Counted from the first letter of the stretch, positions 52,401-59,096 are shown. The stretch: 64,000 bases of DNA from CAVWTN01 sp963757945 (GCA_963757945.1 CAVWTN010000001.1:496001-560000); one strand, 5' to 3'. Program-made: numbers and translations. Notes: generated by a model from the sequence alone, not told the origin.

Positions 52401-53617
52401 CGGACGCCGTCTTCGCGCGCAGCACGGATCCGGCGTTCGCGGGCTTCTTGATCGTGACGAACTACGGCGACCGGCCTCGCTCATATGCAAACGTTCGCGT
52501 GCGCACGGAGCCCGGCAAACTGATTACGCTTCCGCGCGTCGCGCTCGCGGCCCGCGACGCGGCGGTCATTCCTTTGCCCCTTCGACAGGTTCAGGGTGAC
52601 AAAACCGTTCGACAGCCTCCGGGTGACAACGTCCTCCCCCGTCACCCTGATCTTGTCGAAGGGTCTTTGGCCTTGCGCGGGGATGCGCATATCGCCGTTC
52701 CCGCCGCGGCGCGGCGTAGCGTGCCTGTGGGGAAGGCGCTAGTGTTCTCGGCCGATTTGTTTCAGGACGGGCTCCCGGTATTCGTCCTGCAGAATGCGCT
52801 CGTTCGCGTCGTCGTTTCACCGAATGCGGGGGCGCGGGCGTTTGCCTTCGAGGATCTGGCCACGGGCGACAACGCCTTCACGAGCGTCGGCGCGCTGCGC
52901 GACGACGTTGCGCTCGAACCTCCGCTCTCGACGACGGACCGCATCGCGCGCTACACGCACGACTTCCCGGCCGGCATGTTCAATCGGCCCTACGCCTGCG
53001 CGCCGCTCGAGGACGGCTCGGGCGCCGCTGCCTTGCGGTGCACCTACGACGCGCCCGACGTCGTGCCGCACGGCGCACGCTTCGAGCGCACGCTGCGGCT
53101 CGCACCCGAGGGGCGCACCCTGGCGGTCGAGGAGCGTGCGGTCTTCGGCGGCGACCCCGCCGAACGCTCGGGCCAACACGCGGTCACCGTGAACTCGCTC
53201 GCCCTCGGCGACGCGCGCCCGGCGCCCGCGCACGGCGACCCGCATTCCGCAGGAAGCACGCAGAGCGTCCTCGCCCCCGATCCGCTGCCGTTCGTGCCGC
53301 TTTCGATCCGGCGCGTCGAGAGCGGGAATGCGCTCGGGCTCTACGATCCGGGGTCCCGGCGGCTCGCCGCGATCGCTTGGCACCCGGGGGACGTCGTCGA
53401 CGCGCAGATTCTCGAGCGGCGGGCCTCGATCGTCGTGCGGCTGACGCGCGTGGACGGCCTTCCGGCACACACGTTCTACCTGCAAGCGCCGGCGCCGTCC
53501 CTCGATGCGGCCCGAAGCGCGCTCGCCGCGTTCGCCGCCCGCGCGGCGCGCGTCTCACAAGGGGCAGATTCCAGCGCCGCGAACTGTCGGCAGGCCGGGG
53601 AAGTGGCGGAACGGTAG
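49463..53617 (+). CDS. APC-family permease fused to a GH35-like glycoside hydrolase
   Basis: About 1384 residues. Residues ~5-455 are an amino-acid/polyamine/organocation permease with ~12 membrane spans. After one more hydrophobic stretch ending LPAAAAPLAG, a GH35 (beta-galactosidase-like) TIM-barrel begins: FTVDGKPFFVYGAAFFYERIP, GGYPAWLLERPE. The nucleophile-type Glu is in VSEFQAGWLQ (~757), but the acid/base motif normally QxENEYG reads QLDDDQGAY (~662). A beta-rich C-terminal part follows, interrupted in frame by a palindromic repeat. I chose ATG 49463; an in-frame codon at 49433 is possible. The stop lies inside tRNA-Leu. A sequencing error at the fusion point cannot be excluded. Confidence 0.75.
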   Translation: MIRGVDLRGALAINAISMIGIGPLITIPLVLMNLHGPLSLVGWVLGALLALCDGLVWAELGSLLPGSGGTYGFLREAFGRAGLGKMLAFLFAWQTLFSAPLNLATGYIGFSNYASYLVPALAQHHAWQDWLAVAVGLATIALLYRHIGNVAKISVALGAIAIGTLVLVAAAAYGHFDAARAFTIEGGNGFGIGLLGGLGSAMVLTMYDYLGYNQAACLGDEVRDPSKTLPRAIVGSILGIAVLYITLQIGVIGAISWHELVPPTPDAAAPQGAQFVASTVVLRSWGPLAAAFVTVAILVTAFASTFGCLLGYSRVTYAAAMDGVFLAPFARLHPSGRFPSVSLLAIGLLALPACFVSLDTVISALTTGMVIIQSFGGIAALFALRARAKRSGAPAGTTYRMWLYPVPALIACVGWTAIFFSAGAWAIAFGLLTLGAGCIVYLFWARSAAVWPFAAVASLLLLALACAPLPAAAAPLAGFTHSAIVERDGEPVFTVDGKPFFVYGAAFFYERIPRSRWAASMRELRALGINTLDLYVMWNWHEISDGDFDFTGRTNPRRDLREVLRLARAYGFKLVVRPGPVVRNEWRNGGYPAWLLERPEYGMPQHDLLEGRYPPTATLQNAHSDAAAAQWLANGTHVRYARRWLEHVLAQFAPVAGNVITVQLDDDQGAYIDNDTWPAPHLQAYLEWLRDVVHGVTGPALPTFINTYQMKVTAAAPVWAWGNWYQSDAYSIGEHDRAQLEFSTGLLGTQPRRPVMVSEFQAGWLQQPDDVYPRAADPSNTLLALHTMLAQNARGIINFPAQDTLAPAGMEAPFSNEFYAWDAALTIDGRRSARYAAVKRVGDTVAAFGSALAASRTVPDAAIVYATSALDERFATNGAIAEIAARAIETQQACRHERLACELVDLRFIEGDALARYPIVFFPLSTSAESPPGALNAEAAAKLDAYASRGGIVVRGEASPEAVAAALLAAHHQRIVEGLPDAVFARSTDPAFAGFLIVTNYGDRPRSYANVRVRTEPGKLITLPRVALAARDAAVIPLPLRQVQGDKTVRQPPGDNVLPRHPDLVEGSLALRGDAHIAVPAAARRSVPVGKALVFSADLFQDGLPVFVLQNALVRVVVSPNAGARAFAFEDLATGDNAFTSVGALRDDVALEPPLSTTDRIARYTHDFPAGMFNRPYACAPLEDGSGAAALRCTYDAPDVVPHGARFERTLRLAPEGRTLAVEERAVFGGDPAERSGQHAVTVNSLALGDARPAPAHGDPHSAGSTQSVLAPDPLPFVPLSIRRVESGNALGLYDPGSRRLAAIAWHPGDVVDAQILERRASIVVRLTRVDGLPAHTFYLQAPAPSLDAARSALAAFAARAARVSQGADSSAANCRQAGEVAER
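52577..52664. repeat. Palindromic dispersed-type repeat inside the permease-hydrolase gene
   Basis: CCCCTTCGACAGGTTCAGGG (start 52577), a degenerate direct copy CCGTTCGACAGCCTCCGGG (52605 onward) and an inverted copy CCCTGATCTTGTCGAAGGG (52645-52663). Together they form a stem-forming cluster of about 88 bp that leaves the reading frame open. This unit looks like the REP-like palindromes scattered in many genomes. Confidence 0.8.
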
Positions 53618-53679
53618 ACGCAGTCGCCTCAAAAGCGACCGGGTGAACGCTCGTGTGGGTTCAAATCCCACCTTCCCCA
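53597..53679 (+). tRNA. tRNA-Leu (anticodon CAA)
   Basis: The acceptor stem GGGGAAG pairs with CTTCCCC, discriminator A. The anticodon stem GTCGC / GCGAC encloses loop CTCAAAA, giving anticodon CAA (UUG codons). A long variable arm (CGGGTGAACGCTCGT) marks a class II tRNA. The T arm is GTGGG TTCAAAT CCCAC. CCA is not encoded. The first 21 bases are also read as the end of the permease-hydrolase ORF. Confidence 0.93.
53655..53678 (+). repeat. attL-type site (tRNA-Leu 3' end)
   Basis: 24-bp direct repeat beginning GTGGGTTCAAATCCCACC, covering the T arm and acceptor 3' strand of tRNA-Leu; an exact copy lies at 57028-57051. This is the usual target of tyrosine-recombinase elements. Confidence 0.85.
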
Positions 53680-53687
53680 TGGAAAGA

Positions 53688-53709
53688 GGCCCGTGTTAGC
53701 GGGCTTTTT
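53688..53709 (+). terminator. Rho-independent terminator of tRNA-Leu
   Basis: GCCCG (53689-53693) pairs with CGGGC (53700-53704) around TGTTAG, followed directly by TTTTT. Confidence 0.75.
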
Positions 53710-53774
53710 CGTTGCTCGAATCCGCCGCGGTTGCCATTCGGTTGCCATTCGCGCCGAGCAGATGACGCACGGCG

Positions 53775-54264
53775 TCAGCCCTTGTCCTTCGCCTGCTGGA
53801 CGCGCTGCGCCCGGAGCGCCTCGAGCGCATGATCCGAGAGCGCGATCCGGGCGACGCGCTCGGTCTTCGTCGCCTTGTACCACGTCGTTCCCGGCGTCTG
53901 CCCGATCGCGCCGCGGATCGTCGCCGCGCGCTGTTCGAGGTCGAGGTCCGCCCACTTCAGGCCGGCGAGTTCTCCACGCCGCAGCCCGGTCTCGAACGCG
54001 AAGACGATCATGGCCCCGTCACGCGTCCTGTTCGCCTCGGCGATGAGTCGCAGCGCTGTCGCCGGCCTTCGCGAGTCGCGTCAACTCCTTCGAGGCCTCG
54101 GGCTCGGTCCGAAACTCCCTGACGACCTTCACGCGGCGCCGGCCGTTCTTCATGGGCGGTGACGGTTCGACGATGCGGAACGGACGCGAGTCGTCGGCGT
54201 CTATCATCACGGTCCAGCGTCCAGACTGACGCCAGTAGATGCTCACTTGATATCTTGGCCCCAC
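53775..54264 (-). pseudogene. Tyrosine recombinase (phage integrase) remnant
   Basis: Two pieces in different frames. 54264-54019 encodes an arm-binding-like N-terminal domain (GRWTVMIDADDSRPF ... EPEASKELTRLAKAGDSA). 54011-53775 encodes the start of the catalytic domain with the first active-site Arg in ETGLRRGELAGLKWADLDL. The core-binding domain between them and the C-terminal HxLR...H...Y residues are missing, so the enzyme is dead. It faces the tRNA-Leu att site, as in native elements. Confidence 0.8.
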
Positions 54265-54450
54265 TTTCGTCGAACTGTTCTGGCAGAGCGTTCAATCCCA
54301 TCAAGCACGGTCACCGTCAGCGTACCGCATTTTTCGCAGCCTGCGCGACCCCCGAGGAGATCTCCAACATTCCGCATCTGCTCTCTTCTGACGATGACTG
54401 ACCGAATTGGAAACCCGTCGTTTACGCTATGGTTCAGTCCGGATGCTAAG

Positions 54451-54672
54451 ATGCTGGCCACAATGATCACACATCTGCCACTTGTGACCAAGATAGTCGA
54501 GGCACCACTGCTGGACTACGCCGGTACCGAGCAATATCTTGGCGGCGTTTCTAAATCGATGGTCAAGCAGCTGGCCGCGAGGGGTGCGATAGAGCGGGTC
54601 CGCATCGGCGGGCGCACTCTTTTCGTGAGAGACAGCTTAGACCGATACATCGCGTCGCTGCCACGCCAATAA
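54451..54672 (+). CDS. Excisionase-type helix-turn-helix protein
   Basis: A ~73-residue protein with the MerR-like/excisionase HTH pattern: YLGGVSKSMVKQLAARG (recognition helix), then RVRIGGRTLFVRDSLDRYI (wing). Such proteins direct excision or act as small regulators of integrated elements. Several in-frame ATGs (54394, 54451, 54463) are possible; none has a strong ribosome site. The gene may outlive its integrase partner, which is broken. Confidence 0.65.
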   Translation: MLATMITHLPLVTKIVEAPLLDYAGTEQYLGGVSKSMVKQLAARGAIERVRIGGRTLFVRDSLDRYIASLPRQ

Positions 54673-54689
54673 CGGAAATGCGCGATTCG

Positions 54690-54993
54690 CTAAATATCTT
54701 CGGCGAAGATCGTGCCTAAGTCACGTCTGCCATCGATGATTCGCAGCACTTCCACGTCTTTGTCATCATCGCGGATGCGATAAAAGATAACGAACGGGCG
54801 CACAGGAAAGGCGCACGTCGGCACCAAACTCCGGGCGCGGTCGCCCGCGCGTGGTGAACGTCTTGAGAACCTGGCACCGCTCAATGAGGCGCTCGATGAG
54901 AGTCCGTGCGCGGTTTGGACTATCTTCTGCAATGTAAGCCGAGATCGCGGCCAGGTCCGCAAGCGCGCTGGGCGTGAATCGGAGGCGTGCCAA
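54690..54993 (-). pseudogene. ParE/RelE-type toxin with a frameshift
   Basis: The N-terminal half is in one frame from TTG 54993 (RLRFTPSALADLAAISAYIA ... RGRPRPEFGADV) and the C-terminal half in another (FPVRPFVIFYRIRDDDKDVE ... ILRIIDGRRDL-like end at 54690). Together they make a normal ~100-residue ParE. The shift lies near 54800-54830. The toxin is therefore probably inactive, unless the shift is a sequencing error. The start abuts the antitoxin stop. Confidence 0.75.
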
Positions 54994-55155
54994 TCAGAGA
55001 CGTCGCGACTTCTGTTCGACCTCGTCGATGATCGCGTCGAGATGCTTGCACACCTCCGTCTCGTCTAGAAGCTCACCCCGGTCGGCCTCGTCGATGCCTT
55101 CCTGGATGTCGGCTCTTAATTGCTCGAGGAATGGATCCGGCGAGCGCTGCTCCAT
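54994..55155 (-). CDS. ParD-like antitoxin
   Basis: A 53-residue acidic protein (DPFLEQLRADIQEGIDEADR ... VCKHLDAIIDEVEQKSRRL) directly upstream of the ParE-type toxin frame, with no gap between stop and toxin start. Charge and position fit an antitoxin; the N-terminal DNA-binding part typical of ParD is not obvious. I chose ATG 55155; a longer frame to 55197 exists. Confidence 0.6.
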   Translation of the reverse strand: MEQRSPDPFLEQLRADIQEGIDEADRGELLDETEVCKHLDAIIDEVEQKSRRL

Positions 55156-55783
55156 GGCATTATGATACCACGCAGGGGAGCTTGAGCCTGGCATCACCGC
55201 CGGCGTCCTAAGGCGACGCGCAACTCATCTGGCTCCGCCTGCTTGATCAGGGCTTCCGCAAGCTCGCTCGCCGATGCGCGGCGCGCCGGCGCTCCCTATG
55301 CTACGGCGCAGGCTGGCGTTCGAGATCTGCGAGGCGATCGATCGCGGCCGGGCTACGGCGGATCGTCATCGTTTGCTTGGTTGGCTGGCTGGCAGGCGCC
55401 GCTCGACGCCAGGACCACACGATTTTGAAAACCCGGACGCCCGGGGACCAGATCGGCTCCGGCTAGCCGTGCGCGAGCGGGCGAGCCCTCGAGCACTTGG
55501 GTTGTCCGTCTTGGCGCCCAGCCTGCAGCCCGGCTACCCGCTCGAGAGGGAGTCAGCTCCACAGCGACGCCCAGACGCGATCTCGCGCTGCTCTCGAAGG
55601 CGGCGCGGGCTGCGTCGGCGTGCTCACAGCGGGCGCTCGGGGCGCGCGTATCATGTCTCCCGTATGGTGATCCCTTTCCGGGTCCGCAAGGCCGTCGGAG
55701 ACGAAGAACTCGTCGTCGTCGCCAAAGTGTCCGTTCTTGACGACCACGTGGTGAACCGCAGACCCAAACCGCTCGATCGCCTC
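55156..55783. other. 628-bp stretch without a convincing gene
   Basis: Several open frames exist on both strands but none shows a recognisable motif or consistent ribosome site. It probably holds eroded element sequence. A minus-strand frame from GTG 55747 (VVKNGHFGDDDEFFVSDGL) is the least implausible. Confidence 0.4.
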
Positions 55784-55879
55784 TTAGGCCGCCAGAACGG
55801 CATCCACGTCGCCGCCGCCCTTGGAACGCCCTCCGGGCTCGCGTCCTGGCGGACGACGATCCTTTTTACGGCGCTTCAT
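55784..55879 (-). CDS. Very small basic ORF ending the hicAB chain
   Basis: 31 codons from ATG 55879, overlapping the zinc-ribbon stop as ATGA. The product is basic and Gly/Arg-rich (MKRRKKDRRPPGREPGG...). Only the overlap and position support it; it may be non-functional. Confidence 0.3.
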   Translation of the reverse strand: MKRRKKDRRPPGREPGGRSKGGGDVDAVLAA

Positions 55880-56049
55880 GCTTTCAGTCTCCGCGCTCGC
55901 CGCTCGACGACGCGCCTGTAAGATCCGGACTGGCAAGCGGCGCACATCGTCCGGTCGGACTGTGCATCGGCCTTTCCGCATATGACGCACTTATGCGCTT
56001 CGCGTAGGCGCATCCGGCGATCGCGCATCCGTTCGGCGGCGGACTTCAT
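55876..56049 (-). CDS. Small zinc-ribbon protein linked to hicAB
   Basis: A 57-residue protein read directly from the DNA: basic helix (MKSAAERMRDRRMRLREAHK), then CVICGKADAQSDRTMCAACQ, two CxxC knuckles 11 residues apart, then a basic tail. It starts at ATG 56049, overlapping the hicB stop as ATGA, and is itself overlapped by the next small ORF. The double CxxC and tight coupling suggest a real nucleic-acid- or protein-binding protein; function unknown. Confidence 0.6.
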   Translation of the reverse strand: MKSAAERMRDRRMRLREAHKCVICGKADAQSDRTMCAACQSGSYRRVVERRARRLKA

Positions 56050-56264
56050 GCGGCCGGCACGCTCACCTGTGCGACGAATTCGCCCGGTGCGGTCGTCGGA
56101 AGGCCCAGGTCGCGCATTGCATCGAGATAATCTGCGATCGCATCGGGCGCGGTCGCGAGCAGTTGATCGCGAGTGTCGCCGACGAGAAGCAAACCGGGAA
56201 GATCCGGCGCGAGGCCGCTCCAGGTTCCGTCGTCGGCCCGTTCGAGAACGATCGTATAGGTCAT
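56046..56264 (-). CDS. hicB: HicB-family antitoxin
   Basis: A 72-residue protein with the HicB partial RNase-H-like fold: YTIVLERADDGTWSGLAPDL, PGLLLVGDTRDQLLATAPDAI, ending QVSVPAA. It neutralises HicA. No separate DNA-binding domain is seen. The ATG overlaps hicA's stop (ATGA) and its own stop overlaps the zinc-ribbon start. Confidence 0.85.
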   Translation of the reverse strand: MTYTIVLERADDGTWSGLAPDLPGLLLVGDTRDQLLATAPDAIADYLDAMRDLGLPTTAPGEFVAQVSVPAA

Positions 56265-56470
56265 GAGGTCGGCCCTTTCCAGGTTCCGTCGATTTGCTTG
56301 ATGAGCTTCGCGACGGTTCCGGCCGCGAGGTCCTTCTGGCCGTGGTCCGGGATCGAGAGGATGTACGGGTAGCCGTCGTGCCGGTAGATCATGTGACTTG
56401 CGCGGCTGCCGCGACGGACGAACGTCCACCCTTTGCGCTCAGCGCGCTCGATCAGTTCCCGCGTCTTCAC
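56261..56470 (-). CDS. hicA: HicA-family mRNA interferase toxin
   Basis: A ~69-residue dsRBD-like toxin: KTRELIERAERKGWTFVRRG, catalytic-type His in SHMIYRHDG, then SIPDHGQKDLAAGTVAKLIK. The family start aligns with GTG 56470 (KTREL...); an upstream GTG at 56488 would include a palindrome likely to be an operator. Complete and apparently intact. Confidence 0.85.
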   Translation of the reverse strand: MKTRELIERAERKGWTFVRRGSRASHMIYRHDGYPYILSIPDHGQKDLAAGTVAKLIKQIDGTWKGPTS

Positions 56471-56476
56471 CGTAAC

Positions 56477-56487
56477 TGTATCATACA
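56477..56487. promoter_or_regulatory. Palindrome before hicA
   Basis: TGTATCATACA, a perfect 11-bp palindrome 7 bp upstream of the preferred hicA start; a probable autoregulatory operator. Confidence 0.45.
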
Positions 56488-56687
56488 CCTAGGGCCAAGG
56501 CGCCGATGGTCACACCCATCCGCCATGCTCGACGGCCCGGAGCGTGGTCACGATCATGCCGGCCCGCTCTGCGACCAGCTTCGCCGGCAAGCGGCGGCAG
56601 AGCCGGGCGGCACGAACACGTTCGCCAAGCCGAGCAAGCCGACGTTCTAGCGCTGGGAGAATCTCGGCAATATTTTGACGCCACTGA

Positions 56688-56697
56688 TATCATGATA
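56688..56697. promoter_or_regulatory. Palindrome before the RHH antitoxin gene
   Basis: TATCATGATA, a perfect 10-bp palindrome 5 bp before ATG 56703; a likely binding site for the ribbon-helix-helix protein itself. It resembles the hicA palindrome (both contain TATCAT). Confidence 0.4.
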
Positions 56698-56702
56698 GCA
56701 CT

Positions 56703-56918
56703 ATGACAAAGCAGCTCCTCATTCGCGTCGACGAGACCGTTCATGAGAGCCTGAAGAGGCGGTCCAGCATCGAGGGCCGATCGGTTAACGAGATCGTCGG
56801 CGAAGCCATCGGCGAGTACACGCAAGCTCACCCGATCTCGCGGGAAGCTCTGCTGAAAATGGCTCGCGCTATTGCGGTCGAGGATGCGTCGCTCCTGAGG
56901 GTGCTGGCGGATAGCTAG
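56703..56918 (+). CDS. Ribbon-helix-helix antitoxin/repressor
   Basis: A 71-residue protein: beta strand KQLLIRVDETVHESLKRRS, then helices EGRSVNEIVGEAIGEYTQ, an Arc/MetJ-type fold, and a short acidic tail. A palindromic site precedes it and a truncated Doc-like frame follows at once, so it is probably the antitoxin of a broken pair. Confidence 0.7.
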   Translation: MTKQLLIRVDETVHESLKRRSSIEGRSVNEIVGEAIGEYTQAHPISREALLKMARAIAVEDASLLRVLADS

Positions 56919-56919
56919 C

Positions 56920-57027
56920 CTGTCCGCATACCAATACCTAACCGAAGACGACGTCATCGCGTTCTACGAAGAGGTGATCGGGAAGGGGCATCGGCGGCCG
57001 CCGGCAACTCCCGGCGACCCTCGGGAG
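56920..57027 (+). pseudogene. Truncated Doc/Fic-like toxin stump at the element end
   Basis: Just after the RHH gene the frame reads LSAYQYLTEDDVIAFYEEVI followed by GKG, similar to the N-terminus of death-on-curing proteins (YLTxEDVxxxHxxxI). It has no ATG/GTG/TTG and is cut off by the right 24-bp att repeat after about 30 codons, before any HPFxxGN motif. Assignment rests on a short match. Confidence 0.5.
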
Positions 57028-57051
57028 GTGGGTTCAAATCCCACCTTCCCC
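57028..57051 (+). repeat. attR-type site
   Basis: Exact 24-bp copy of the tRNA-Leu 3' end (starts GTGGGTTCAAATCCCACC). No tRNA body precedes it, so it is the displaced half-site left by integration. Confidence 0.85.
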
Positions 57052-57139
57052 CCGATAGCTCGCTCGCGCTCGGCTCTTTACAACCGGGCGCTCTTGGCCC
57101 ATCGTAGGTGAAACAATATCACCACGAAGGGAGACCTAC

Positions 57140-57409
57140 ATGGCGAGTTTCGTCCTGGTGCGTCACAACGTCCGCGACTTTCCGGCCTGGAAGACGGTCT
57201 ACGACAACGACCGCCCCAATCGCGCCGAGGCGGGCCTGACCGACAAGCAGCTCCTGCGCGGGGCGAGCGACGTAAACGAGGTCGTGCTCTTGTTTGAGGC
57301 CCGCGATCTCGACCGCGCGAAGGCGTTCGTCGGCTCCCCCAAGTTGCGCGAGGCGATGGAGCAGGGCGGCGTCGTCGGCAAGCCCGACGTCTACTTCCTC
57401 GAGGGCTGA
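57140..57409 (+). CDS. Small conserved protein of ABM/ferredoxin-like fold
   Basis: An 89-residue protein (FVLVRHNVRDFPAWKTVYDN ... VNEVVLLFEARDLDRAKAFV ... GKPDVYFLEG). The pattern of strands and helices resembles dimeric alpha-beta barrel (antibiotic biosynthesis monooxygenase-like) proteins. GGGAG lies 7 bases upstream of the ATG. Function unknown. Precedes aroA by 41 bp on the same strand. Confidence 0.75.
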   Translation: MASFVLVRHNVRDFPAWKTVYDNDRPNRAEAGLTDKQLLRGASDVNEVVLLFEARDLDRAKAFVGSPKLREAMEQGGVVGKPDVYFLEG

Positions 57410-57450
57410 GCGCAAGGCCCACGGGCACGGCGGCGCCAACCTGCACCGCG

Positions 57451-58737
57451 ATGGATACGACGAAGACGGCGCACCGCTTCGAGGCGGGCGCGCTGCGCGG
57501 GGAAGTTTGGGTCGCGGGCGATAAGTCGATCTCGCACCGGGCACTGATGTTCGCGGCGGTCGCGCCGGGCGAATCGACGATTCACGCGCCCAATCGCGGC
57601 GCGGACGTGCTCGCGACGCGCGATGCGGTCGCTGCGCTCGGCGCCCAGGTCGACGACCGCGGAGAGACGATCGTCGTCCGCGGCGGCGCCTTGCGCTCGC
57701 CAGCGGACACGCTCGACGCGCGCAACTCCGGCACGACGACGCGCTTGCTGCTCGGGCTCTGCGCGGGGCAAGGCGTCACCGCCACGTTCGACGGTGATGC
57801 TTCTCTGCGGCGGCGCCCGATGGAGCGCGTCGCGCGTCCGCTGCGCGCGATGGGCGCCGACGTGCAGACGACCGGCGGGCGCCTTCCCGCGACCGTTCGC
57901 GGCATCGTCGCGCCGCCCGGCGGGACCTTCGCGCTCGAGATTCCCTCGGCCCAGATCAAATCGGCGATCCTGCTCGCGCATCTCGGCGCGCGGGGCCGCG
58001 TCACGGTCACCGGCGACCGGCACTCACGCGATCACACGGAACGGATGCTGCGCCATTTCGGGCGCACCGTGGAATTCGACGGCGAAACGATCGTCCTCGA
58101 ACCGGGCGTGCTGGCGCCGCAGACGGTCCGCGTCGCCGCCGACCTCTCGGCCGCCGCGTTCTTCGTCACCGCGGCCGCGATCACGCCCGGGAGCGACCTG
58201 GTGGTCCGCGACGTGGGCGTCAACACGACGCGCACGGGCTTCCTCGACGCGCTCCTCGCGATGGGGGCCGATCTCGAGCTAGACAAGGAGCGCGAGGTCT
58301 CAGGCGAGCCGGTCGCCGACCTGCACGTCCGCTATCGTACGCTCCACGCGATCGCGATCGACGAAGCGCTCGTCGTGCGCGCGATCGACGAGATCCCCGT
58401 CCTCGCGATCGCGGCCGCTCACGCGCGCGGCACCACGGTGATCCACGGAGCGCAGGACTTGCGCGCGAAAGAATCGGACCGCATCGCCACGACGGCCGCG
58501 ATGCTGCGCGCTTGCGGCATCACCGTGCGCGAACTGCAGGACGGCATGGAGATCGACGGCGGCGGCGCGCATGCGCCCGAGCGCACGCTCGAAACCCACG
58601 ACGATCACCGCATCGCGATGGCCGCGGCGGTCCTCGCGGCGCCGACCGGCCCGCACGCGATCGACGATGCCGGCTGCATTGCGGTCAGCTTCCCCGAATT
58701 CGAGGAGCGCTGGAACGCGGTTCAGCGCAGAGGCTAG
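57451..58737 (+). CDS. aroA: EPSP synthase (3-phosphoshikimate 1-carboxyvinyltransferase)
   Basis: A 428-residue enzyme adding enolpyruvyl from PEP to shikimate-3-phosphate, the step between aroK and aroC products. It has the PEP/S3P-binding GDKSISHRAL near the N-terminus, RNSGTTTRLLLGL, and the C-terminal LRAKESDRI and DDHRIAMAAAV motifs. It lies 30 kb from the other aro genes in the window. It overlaps the convergent membrane-protein gene by 4 bp. Confidence 0.96.
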   Translation: MDTTKTAHRFEAGALRGEVWVAGDKSISHRALMFAAVAPGESTIHAPNRGADVLATRDAVAALGAQVDDRGETIVVRGGALRSPADTLDARNSGTTTRLLLGLCAGQGVTATFDGDASLRRRPMERVARPLRAMGADVQTTGGRLPATVRGIVAPPGGTFALEIPSAQIKSAILLAHLGARGRVTVTGDRHSRDHTERMLRHFGRTVEFDGETIVLEPGVLAPQTVRVAADLSAAAFFVTAAAITPGSDLVVRDVGVNTTRTGFLDALLAMGADLELDKEREVSGEPVADLHVRYRTLHAIAIDEALVVRAIDEIPVLAIAAAHARGTTVIHGAQDLRAKESDRIATTAAMLRACGITVRELQDGMEIDGGGAHAPERTLETHDDHRIAMAAAVLAAPTGPHAIDDAGCIAVSFPEFEERWNAVQRRG

Positions 58738-59096
58738 CGGCGCCCGTTGCGCTGCACGCGCAGTCGCTGGAAACCCGTTCGCACCGAGAGCAGGACGCCA
58801 GCGATCGCGGCCGCCGTCGAACGTATGCCGCGCGTCGCGCGTTCGAGATCGGAGAGCGCGACGTTCAGGCGTTCGAGCGTCAGCGCCAGTTCCGCACTAC
58901 GCTCGTTGATGCGCGCGAGATAGATCTCGGCCATCGGGCCCGCGCGCAGGATCGGATGCTTGGCCAGCGCGTCGATCCGCTTCTTGAGGCCGAGCCCCGG
59001 ACCCGCGAGCCGGGCGACGCCGATCCCGCAGAGGATCAGCGTAAGAACGAAGCAGACGCCCAGGATGGCGAGTCCGAGCCGGGTGGCGTCGCTCAT
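58734..59096 (-). CDS. Small membrane protein of unknown function
   Basis: A 120-residue protein with one N-terminal membrane helix (LGLAILGVCFVLTLILCGIG) and a long amphipathic, probably coiled-coil, cytoplasmic part (INERSAELALTLERLNVALS). Its ATG overlaps the stop of the FmdB-type gene (ATGA). Confidence 0.65.
   Translation of the reverse strand: MSDATRLGLAILGVCFVLTLILCGIGVARLAGPGLGLKKRIDALAKHPILRAGPMAEIYLARINERSAELALTLERLNVALSDLERATRGIRSTAAAIAGVLLSVRTGFQRLRVQRNGRR

Larger units (their letters stand above)
53655..57051. mobile_element. Decayed integrative element in tRNA-Leu
   Basis: A ~3.4-kb segment bounded by the exact 24-bp tRNA repeats. Contents: a wrecked tyrosine integrase facing the tRNA, an excisionase-like HTH gene, a parDE pair with broken toxin, a hicA-hicB-zinc-ribbon chain, an RHH antitoxin and a stump of a Doc-like toxin. 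No structural, replication or transfer genes remain. Composition is more variable than the flanks. Confidence 0.8.

Noticed and set aside
53729..53750. Tandem GGTTGCCATTC pair after tRNA-Leu
   Set aside because: Only two 11-bp units, inside the wrecked integrase end; too little to call a functional repeat or arm-site array.
55274..55921. 215-codon plus-strand frame in the island
   Set aside because: Composition is low-complexity Arg-rich, with no motif; it opposes the small ORF chain that has consistent ATGA overlaps.
57028..57051. Second tRNA-Leu suggested by the T-arm sequence
   Set aside because: Only the T arm and 3' acceptor strand are present; there is no D arm, anticodon arm or 5' acceptor. 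It is an att half-site.
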